Assembly: GCA_021234155.1 (NCBI GenBank)
Contig: JAJEKV010000001.1
Span: forward strand, 26,711,189-26,775,188
Source of the DNA: Isoetes taiwanensis
Taxonomy: Eukaryota; Streptophyta; Lycopodiopsida; Isoetales; Isoetaceae
Length of the DNA stretch: 64,000 nt
Direction: 5' to 3'
Of the stretch, positions 42,396-51,869 are shown one piece after another (within the stretch, counting starts at the first letter, position 1; each line of letters begins with the position of its first letter). The translations under genes were made by a program, and so were the position numbers. A model generated the notes under the pieces. That model did no database searches. It worked only from the letters and a program-made list of their open reading frames with translations, and had not been told where the DNA came from.

Positions 42396-44280
42396 ATTAT
42401 GCTTTATGTAGACATGGAAGTGAACGGAGTTCCTTTAAAGTAAACTTTGTTGGTATGATGCAAGTACTCATTACAACATGTAAATATGATTTTTGTCCGC
42501 CTTCAAAGCGTTTGGACAAGTAAGGCACGCATAACAATAATTTCAAAATCCTCTTTGGCCGAAAATGTGGGTAAGCTACATTTTCATCTTTTAACTTTAT
42601 GTTTACCGCTTATATACGACCGTCCAATCACTATACATTTTCAAGATTCCAAAAATATTGAACTGTAATGCTTTCATTGTCTTACCCTACTTTTTAATCT
42701 TTTGTGCACAAGTGTGTAAGTCCGAGCTCCTACGGTCCAAGCATTATTATGGAGATACCTGCAATTCTTCAAGTATATTTAGATAATTAATCACATCCAT
42801 GGGATATTATGCCGATTGATGATGTGAAATGTATTGAACCGATATGTGTTGTAATCAATAAAACTTTGTTTTATTGTTTAGACTTTTAAGGCTTCTAGAT
42901 AAGCTGCTATGTGGGTATTGCCAAAGGTGTTGGACAAACTCGCATTGTTGGTCAGAATACATGTAGCTCCCCTCAAGGTAGTGCAACTTAACGAGTATGG
43001 TTAGATGCATTTGAACCAGCTTATTTATAGGTTTCTAAATTTGTGTGCGATTGGCAAGAACTATTACCCGTGTACCTTTACAAAGTTAGACCAGCCAGAT
43101 TTAGAGTTCATTTTGGGCTTGATATGCTACGGAAAACATTAAGTAAATATGTCACCATGCACAGCCTTTTCTTCTTTATTAGTAGCGCATTAAAAGCGGA
43201 TACTAATCATTTTTCCAACCTCCAAAGGTTGTATTGACTTGAAAGAGAATGTGCTCCATGTGGGTGGAGGAGAAATTGCGTTCCTTTTCTTCAAGGTATT
43301 ATATAATAGATATGGACTTTGGTTACTAGTGTATTCTTGACATGGAAACAAGGAAAGTTCCAAATGAAAAACTGATATGGATATGCTTGGCACTGGGGGC
43401 CAGGCTACATAATTTGTCTTGATGGTACATTTGTGTACACCCCAATGACTTTATAGGCTAGTTACCGTCACATTGAATGGCGATGGTTGGATCTATTGTG
43501 GCTTTAGATTCAATCTGGCTAGATCAAAATAGTGGTTTTGTTGTGCTGATGCAAGACAGTAATGCTGCAGCATAATGCCTCATGTTTTGATGAGTGATAG
43601 TTTGAAAGTTCTGGAATAGCTCAAATGAATTCTGCCATGCATGTTCGAAGCCGGCTGGATCTGGATTTAGATTCATATCTCATGTTTGGTATAAAGGATG
43701 GCATGATTCTATGGGGAACACTAGAGTTGCGCTTACCTTATATAATCTAACGACCTATTTGAAAATGCACTTGGGTCTTTTAAGCACTTATCACAAAGTT
43801 GAATCTGTTAGATCCTTACTCTGCTAAGCCTTTTGTTGCAGAAACGGATCTGCCTGTACATCTACAGATGGAGAGGGGAAATGAGCATGTGGTACAGGAA
43901 CCTCCTACAGCTCAATCGCCTTCTACCTCATCTGCCAGACAGGTCCATTAACTTTTGACCCAGTACTTAATTGAATAAGTTAATTATGTCTAAAGCACCA
44001 TTTTAGGGTAGTTTCTACTTTCGGCCCCCCCTGCTGGATGATGACATCTCCACCGTTGATGGCTTTTTTGAAGCCAGATCCACCGTCAGATGGGATAGGG
44101 GGGCCGTAAACTAGAAGTGTCCCCCATTTTATTCTTGAAATTTGACAGCCTGAGGCAGATATGGAGGCAAAGATATCGGGTCTTATGGGACTTGGTTTTG
44201 ACCGAGCTTCTGTCATACAAGCGCTCAAGTTGTTCAACGGAAATGCAGACCAAGCTGCAAGTTATTTGTTCGGAGGATAG
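42396..44280 (+). pseudogene. DDI1: DDI1-like ubiquitin-shuttle aspartic protease, exon-by-exon relic
   Basis: Pieces with splice-like borders follow the order of DDI1: 42396-42439 (MLYVDMEVNGVPLK); 42506-42570, the catalytic-motif exon, damaged by indels although TIISKS survives; 42883-42976 (GIAKGVGQTRIVGQ); about 43030-43143 (NYYPCTFTKLDQPDLEFILG, LDMLR); 43228-43295 (IDLKENVLHVGGGEIA); 43842-43942 (Ser/Pro-rich linker, EPPTAQSPSTSSARQ); 44150-44280, a UBA domain (MGLGFDRASVIQALKLFNG, YLFGG, stop). The N-terminal ubiquitin-like part is absent. DDI1 shuttles or cleaves ubiquitinated proteins. Frameshifts and the loss of an in-frame D-S/T-G motif make it a pseudogene. Introns are kept, so it is a duplicated genomic piece rather than a processed copy. 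Confidence 0.8.
44014..44125. repeat. possible small MITE in the DDI1 relic
   Basis: TTCTACTTTCGGCCCCCC at the left and GGGGGGCCGTAAACTAGAA at the right are imperfect inverted repeats about 110 bp apart, with a partially self-complementary middle (TCCACCGTTGATGGC, GATCCACCGTCAGATG). It sits in the last intron. Confidence 0.4.
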
Positions 44281-45769
44281 GACAAATGAACATAGAAAAA
44301 ACGTTATACATTGTTTATTTGAGACAAATTATTTATTTGAAACCATTCAATCTAACCATTTTACTTTTGAGTATGGTCCTATATGCCCTGTTGACTAGCA
44401 TGTTACTTTTAAATACTATGTTGACTGCCATATAGGTGCCATGTCACCACCATGTCGGATGTAAAGGTGCCTCCTCTCGACGGGGAATATCCCTAATATG
44501 CCGTTATACCTGACTTGGGCCACTGGTATAATAAGCTTCTAGGGGATATTATCCCTTACATTTGGTGAGGGACAATATGGTAATTGCGATCAGCAGGTAA
44601 AAATTGATGGCGCTCCCCACTTACCATGATGTGGAGGGACGAAACAGGATCAATGATTCCAGGACCCGCTCCTAGCTCCTGCCGGTCGTGAGACCCCCTA
44701 GAATCATCTCCCCTGTTTCCATCCCCCCATACATTATCCTTTGCATTCTTCCCTGAGAGGCCCGACTCACTCACTAGGTATAATGGTTTGTTGATTGACA
44801 TGAACCTTTGTATAGTTATGAGCATGATGCAACATACATAGCAAATTATTATCTTAACATACATAGTAAATTATTATCTTAGGGTGAAATCACACTTGCG
44901 GCCGCCCGAGTTTTAAAAAATGCAAGAACCATACACAGTATTCCATTTGGCATGGGCAGGCACATTTCTTATCATACTATCAACATAGCAGAGCAGCAAC
45001 TATTATATAAGTTCAATCCAAAGCCATACGAAGGAAATATAGACTCCATATATGGGCTTCGATTCCAGTATATCGTAAGCCAAATATCCGCGTATAATGG
45101 AGGCTGAATGCCGCAGTTTAAACTGCAAGCCAAATACCTCAAATTAAAGAAATTTCCACGAAATACAAAACATCTTAGGTTTAAGCTTGGAATAGAGCAG
45201 CGGTTGTAGTGATCCAAAGCGCCGCGGACCTCCGTCCAAGGTATTTCACTTGCTGAGATGTCTCGTTGCATGGGCATGGAAAAAAGGTGTTTAATTATTG
45301 GAGATGCAGCTGGAAGGCTTGATACTTGGCCCCATGATCTTTTGAAGCATTCTCACGACTTGCAGCCATGTTGGCATGGTGGATGCAGGTTATTTTTGCT
45401 TCTGTTCCTTGAGTCTAGATCATCAAATTTCAACCACATTTGTAGCACTACAGCTGTATAATTGATCTTCTAAAATGAGTAGGACATTTGGAGTGCAGAA
45501 TATGCTTTGTCTTATTTTCATTAATCATCTTGATTAGTGCTTTGTACTTTTCTGGCATTTTAGTGCTTTGTACTTTTGTGGTTTACAGATATTTTATAGT
45601 ATGTTTGGCTGGGCAGTGATCCGGTCTTTGTTCTTTTCATCTTTTCATTTGACAGGTTGTGAAACTTCAAATTTTGTGCAATTTTGTGATTGTTATATCA
45701 TCAGATGGGTATGATTTATGCCACTTCACCCTCCGGCCATGGAGGGCAACCCTCCGTGCGCAGCACCTT
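44281..45769. other. no gene recognised
   Basis: Sequence between the DDI1 relic and the LINE fragment. Short frames only. This part still belongs to the segment splitting the copia element. Confidence 0.5.
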
Positions 45770-46551
45770 GTTTTTTTTTGAAGAACGACAAACTTTATTG
45801 AAACACCAAACCAAAATCCAGATACAAATGCAGAGGCGGGAATAAAATTTCAGAGGATAATCATGATCCACTGAATAGAACCACTAGCCTGTGCATAAGA
45901 CAACACAATCAAATAGGACTCAAATATCAACTGTCGCTTGGCAGGAGCAAGCGAAGAACAATGGTAGGCCTTAGCGATTCTAGCTTGTGCATCCTGGAGG
46001 ACTACTGCAGGGGGAATATCCAAACCCTGAAAGATACACAATCTTCTGCGCTTCCAGATGGACCACAGCAACCATCCTGATGCCAAATGAAATGCTTGAC
46101 TCCGCACCTTATTCCAAGTATCCGGATAAATAGCCAAAAGCACTTGCTGACTTGTCAATGCCACATGAAAAAGAGAGAGCAGCCAAGACCAAACAGGCTG
46201 GAGATGATCACATAAAAAGAAACAATGCTCAATGGTCTCATCCCTTTGCTTGCACAGTGGGCAGAGTGCTGAGACTCGAGGATCAAATCTGTGGACAAGC
46301 ACAATCACCCGAGGGCATCTGTGAAGAATTTGCCACCAAAGCACAACCACCTTAGGATGGTGTAGTTTATCCCAAGCCCAAGTCCATATACGTCTCCAAC
46401 TAGGAGGTGGGAGCTGAAGGAACAACTTAGTGGATGGCGAAAGGATATCACCATTGATAAGCAGCCTATACATAGAGTTCACAAGCCTGTGCTCGTGAAC
46501 ACTCTGGTGGGAAACCCACATGCACCCTTCGATAGCCTCTGGAGCAGCCAA
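45770..46551 (-). mobile_element. 3' end of a LINE with zinc-binding RT domain
   Basis: A 233-codon minus-strand frame (46551-45850) carries the zf-RVT domain of plant LINEs: HPKVVVLWWQILHRCPRV, LCPLCKQRDETIEHCFFLCD with Cys-Cys-His-Cys ligands, and LHPVWSW-like sequence (LQPVWSWLLSLF). The stop is followed by about 80 bp and a T run on the plus strand at 45770-45778, i.e. the poly(A) tail. It is strongly 5' truncated at the junction with the copia polyprotein. Confidence 0.85.
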
Positions 46552-48758
46552 TGGCAGAGTACTTATCTTTTGGAAGAGGCACTAAAGACAACATTACTCA
46601 TTCAAAACAAGCTGCCATCAGCCATACTTCAAGGTAATGTATCTCAACCTGGTCGAATTCTAATAATGATTTAAATTTTGACATGTTCAAGACATATGAT
46701 TGCCTGGCCTATACTCAGTACCTTCAGAGCTTAGGAAAAAAGTTAGATAACAAAGCCTTGGTAGGCTATCTAGTTGGTTATGACTCAGAGTCAAAAGGGT
46801 ACAGAGTCTACATCCCTGAAACTAAAGAAGTTGTTATAAGCCGAGATGTTTTGTTTGACGAGGGAACAGTGTACGAAGATAGACATGCCCAAAAGCTTGC
46901 AATAAATAAGGACTCTAAGTCAGAGGAAAAAGAATATATCAAAGTGGATCTTGAGAATGATGATAATGTTATGTCATCCAACACGATTCAAAACAGTGGG
47001 ATAAAGAATGATAAGATGGACAGTGGCAGCACAAATGAAAGTAATGACAGTACAAATGAAAGTGGTTTCAAAGAGGATCATCATGATTCAATACAGCTGA
47101 AAGGGAGGAAAACACAGGCTGAAAAATTAGTAGAAGAATAAAAAATAAACATTGATGATTATGGGAGAAATGAAGCAGGTAAAAGCAAGAGAAATAGAGC
47201 AAGTGGAGTTTGAACATGAACAGATTCTTGTCGTAATGGATGACCTTATATTACCAAAAACTTATAGAGATGTTCTCAACAATGAAGACAAGGAGAAATG
47301 GATCGAGGCCATAAAAGAAGAGTTGGAATTTTTTAACAACACACAAACTTATGAGATAGTGGACTTCCCCAAAATCAGAACATTATAGGGAGCAAATGGC
47401 TATTCAAAATTAAGATAAATGCTGATGGGAGTAAAAGGTATAAGGCCAGACTTATGGCACAAGGATACACACAAAAAGAGGGGAAGGATTATGATGAAAC
47501 TACTCTCTTATAGTGAAACTGACAAGCTTGAGATTTCTATTTAGTTGGCTAATGCAACGGACCTAGAACCTCACCATATGGATGTTAAAACAACATTCTT
47601 AAATGCCAAACTTGAGGGCAATGTATATACGAAGCTACCACCTGGGATTTTGAGACACAAAAGAATAAAGTATGGAAACTTAATAGAGTAGTCTATGGGC
47701 TAAAGCAATCACCAAGGAAATGGTACATGTGCATGGGCAACTTTCTCAGAGAGCAGGGGTTTGAAAAGTTGAAAAATGATGGTAATTTGTATAGGTTTGA
47801 GTTAGGGGAAAACTTTTGTATAATAGCTCTATATGTGGACGACTGTATCATGGCTATTAACAGCCTTTGTTCTTTACAGAAATGTAAAAATATTTTGATG
47901 GCGAGGTTCAACATGACTGATATGGGCGAATTGAAGCAGTTTCTTGGCATTAAAGTAATCAGAGATAGACCAAAGTAGATCCTTAAACTAAAGCAGACAT
48001 ATTCATAATATGATCGAGAGATTCAACCTGGAAGATGCAGACCCTGTAAGAATTCCTGTTGTACCAGGACATAGACTGACAGAGGATGTTCCTATTACAG
48101 AAAAGGAAAGGCCGAAAATGGAAAAGATACCAGATGTTTACTGTATTTGGCAAATAATACTCGCCCTGATAATAGCATATATAGTGAATGTCCTGAGTAG
48201 AAGGTGTCACAATGTGAGTGCTAGCAGGCAAAAGAGTCTTGAAATACTTAAAGGGAACTTCAAAGTATAGAATCACCTTTGATAATGAAAATTTAAAGCT
48301 TCTTGCATATAGTGATGCAGATACGAAAATCTCTCTCGGGATATACTGTATTTCTAGATGGAGGACCAATTGTATGGAGAAGCAAGAAACAAAAAGCAAT
48401 TGCAATGTCCTCAACATAGGCTGAATATGCAGCATTCTTGTTGGTGGCAAAAGAAATAGTATGGTTAAGAAGACTCCTAGATGAACTGCACTGCTGTCAG
48501 ACAGAGCCTACCAAGATCATGATTGATAATCAAAGTTGCATAGCAATTGTAAAGAATCCTGTAGATCACGCAAAACAAAGCATATAGAACTCAATATCCA
48601 TTTCATCAGGGATCTAGCAGGGAAAAAATACATTCAAATGGAATATATAAACACTGCAAGACAAATCTTTGATGTGTTTACAAAAGCATTGACAGAAAAT
48701 AAATTTGTCGAATTCAGGAATGATCTCAATGTTACACAGATATGTGATGAAGGAGGAA
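46552..48758 (+). pseudogene. copia integrase end, reverse transcriptase and RNase H relics
   Basis: Continuation of 39034-40212: LLEEALKTTLLIQNKLPS, then MFKTYDCLAYTQYLQSLGKK and LDNKALVGYLVGYDSESKGYR (integrase C-terminus). RT pieces are PKTYRDVLNNEDKEKWIEAI, FCIIALYVDDCIMAI with YVDD, and MTDMGELKQFLGIKV. RNase H pieces are VLKYLKGTSKYRITF, TKHIELNIHFIRDLA and DVFTKALTENKFVEF. Several stops and frameshifts separate the parts. A purine-rich GAAGGAGGAA directly precedes the LTR, fitting a polypurine tract. Confidence 0.85.
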
Positions 48759-49414
48759 TGTTAGAAATTTAAAGTATGTCATCACATATTTGAGGCATTG
48801 TTACTGAAGAAAAGTTACAGAAGAATCTATTAAGATGAGCCTGCAATACTTGACAGAATAGCAGAATGATATTGGAATCATGGTATCATAGATATTCATA
48901 TTTATATATGATGCAAAAGGGATGATCACAATTTTATAAGGACTAAAGTTAAAATAAAAAAAAGGGGGTCGAGACTTAGGTTATTTCTGCCCATTGTCTT
49001 TTTCGGCAATTGCTATATAAAGGAGAAGATTGAGGCATATGATTTGAAGCCGAAAATTGCTTGAGAAAAGACACGATTGTATCGACTGAATGCCGACTCC
49101 CAGTCGGCCAGAATGGTGCCTATAAAAACCAAGGAGCATACAGGTTTTGGTGGCCGATCATAACTGTAGACCAGAGTATAGCCTAACATTGCTTAGGGCT
49201 TGGTTTTTTGAATGTTATCTAGCATGATCTGATTGAGTCAATGCTGCTACAGGGATTGGATCATACCCAATGCTACAGTGCTAATATTTTTTTTTTCCCC
49301 CAATGGTTAGAATCATACGTATAATTGAAGCTTAAAGACCATTGGGTTTAGATTGTCTAGATGATCATTTCATTGAATTGAAATTGTATCTGTTTGAGCA
49401 TCTTATATCTAACA
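48759..49414 (+). repeat. copia 3' LTR
   Basis: Begins TGTTAGAAATTTAAAG and ends ATATCTAACA (TG...CA with inverted termini), directly after a polypurine tract. The inverted relative is at 37855-38455. Confidence 0.9.
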
Positions 49415-49589
49415 AAATGATCGATAACAATTTATCTTCTTATGTCACTTGTAATGTAGGCCGCATGTTTTGACTCCATAGGCATAATGGGGATCCCATG
49501 GTCGTTTGGCCACAATACCAGTAACTGAGTAGGTAGAGGATGGCGTCGAGAAAGAGGGCCGCCGTAATAAGTTTTTTATAATAAACAAT

Positions 49590-51075
49590 TTTTTTGTTTT
49601 TTTAAGGATAAAAAATAGACTTTATTTACTTTAGGAGAACAAACCACATGGCATGGGTGCACTCATCCAAATACGTGATGAGGTTAGCTATATGGCTCCT
49701 TGCACTTTTCTCTTTTTTTCGACCTAGAATAGATTTAGATAGGTGCCCCATATTTCTATCTTTACATCTTCTTCATTCTTAAACACTGGCCTTTAAGCTG
49801 ATTTAGTGATATCAGGACATCCTCCTTTTCCAAATTGACCAAATTTCCAGGCCCTAGCCATATGAAAGGTCTTCTTCTTCATGGGGCACTATTCCAGAGG
49901 AGAAATTCCCAACAGCAATTCCTTGGTTCCCAAAAGGTATTCGAAGCTATTCAGACTCCATGCCCATACTGCTTGCAGCATATCATATTCCACCAGACAA
50001 TGTTCTATGGACTCCACTTCAGCCTCACACATGGGGCAGAGTGGGCTGATATTATTGTCCCATTTTGAGACTAGTTGATTGACCCTTGGAATCCTGTGGA
50101 TCACTTGCCAAAGAAAAGCACTAATGCGTGGGGGGAGATATTTCAGCCAAGCATTACTCTAGATGTTTTTAAGGTTTTCCTCCATGGTCACTAGTTCCCA
50201 CTTGGTAGATACTGGAAGTAAGCCCTTAGTACTCAATCTTCTGTAACATGATTTCACAAACTTGTTTGGCTAAATAGAAGGGTGCAAAATCCATGGGTTT
50301 TGATCTCCTCTACTTATAATGTTTGGGAATATCATGGCCACATTCCCAAATTGTTTTGTCTGCCTCGTTTAGAGTAAAATAGACCTGTAATTCTGCCCAA
50401 CTAGCTAATTGCTCTCCCCTATACCACTGAGCACAAAAATCACAGTTTTTCCATCTCTTTACTCTCCTTGCGTCAACCATGATACCTAAGGGGCCTTGTT
50501 CGTTGTGCAATTCCACTGGTATCTACCATGGAAGGGAGTGAATAATTTTTTTATGGTATTCCAAGCCGAAATCAGTCCCTTCGGGAATGGAGAAGTTTCT
50601 CTACATGACTTAAGATATTAAAGAGAGACCATGGGAGCAAAACTTTGACAGAGGGCGTAATATGCTTACATAATGCTAATAGAGCCTTGTTGATGACCTG
50701 CATACCTAGCAACTTCACCTTTTTGTGTAAGATCATCAAGACGAATTTGGCTATTAATACTTTGCTCTGTAATGATATGTCAAACATGCCGATTCCCCCT
50801 TCTGCTTTATCCCTCTTGCACTTCCACCAAGTGATTTTTACCATTGCTCTTTCTTCGTTTCGCCCCAAACAAAGTTGCGGATCATCCTTTCTAATTCCCG
50901 TGCCTTCTCCCTTTGGGCAAGTAGAATTGGTGACATGTAAACATGAGTATTACTTAACACATGTTTTGCCACACTAATCATTCCTACAAGAGATAACTTT
51001 GCCACCTTCCACCAATTTAAGTGTTTCTGTAGGCCTAGCAGTATTTCGTCCCATATTTGTGCATTGGAATTTTTA
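49590..51075 (-). mobile_element. degenerate LINE, C-terminal half
   Basis: On the minus strand, about 51060-50870 gives a region like KHLNWWKVAKLSLVGMISVA followed by HVYMSPILLAQ; 50868-50572 gives MVKITWWKCKRDKAEGGIGM and FDISLQSKVLIAKF; 50104-49889 gives a zf-RVT relic (LCPMCEAEVESIEHCLVEYD). Stops and frameshifts are frequent. A T run on the plus strand at about 49590-49606 marks the 3' tail. Confidence 0.75.
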
Positions 51076-51869
51076 ACAAACTAGAGTGTTCATCCTCAGG
51101 GTTTATTTTCCATGGGAGACTTTCCAAGCATGTTTTGAGTCCTTTGAAAAAAAGGAATCTTTAAAATTTTGTTCAAAAAAAAAATCCCTTTTCATATCAC
51201 CTTCTTACTACCATGCATGGAAAAGCAAGTTTGAATTTGTGTGTCTTACAAATGGTGTGGTATATTTATATGAGAGTCATATTTTGGGACTAGTGTGGAA
51301 AAAGGACGTAGTAACAATGTTCCTTCTCACAAATTCGATTTCAAAATCAGCTTTGGATAAGAAGAGGTTTCTAAACTGAGGATGTCCCAACAAGTTTTTT
51401 GAGCTGCTGTTTGGATGGTGCTGTTTCTAGAAGACTATGTTTAAAATATTTCTTCTTCGAATAAATGACAAAATACACGAATAAAACGTGTATGAACAAA
51501 AGTGTGCTTATTTCCGTGGTTATCTCAATCCCCATTGGTTCAAGACGTTCATGGATGTTGGTGCAACATGGAGTATATTTTCGTCACAGGAAGATTGGAA
51601 ATATTGTAAGTCTCGTGTTCTTAATAATTCTGTAACTGAACTAACCTTCCTGCTCAAATGATTTATATAAACATAGAATAATGGAGTAAAGCTCTCTTAC
51701 AGTTCCAAGACAAGATTAAGATATGACTCTGGCAGAGGCGAGAAGACAGCAACCGCTGAACAGCAAAATTCTCCCTTCACAAGGATGGAAGAAACAGGTT
51801 CATCACGAGCCTTTCCCTTCTTTTCTGTCTTAAGATTGCATTCTTGGTTACATAGAATGCGTACAAGAT
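51076..51869. other. upstream region of the PPR gene
   Basis: No recognisable gene. Short frames without similarity; it should contain the promoter of the PPR gene, but no clear TATA element stands out at a convincing distance. Confidence 0.5.

Noticed and set aside
40212-46551. Helitron capture as the firm explanation of the DDI1/PPR fragments
   Set aside because: Mixed exon and intron fragments fit Helitron capture, but no TC start, CTRR end or terminal hairpin was found at the borders, and the A-rich edge favours another route.
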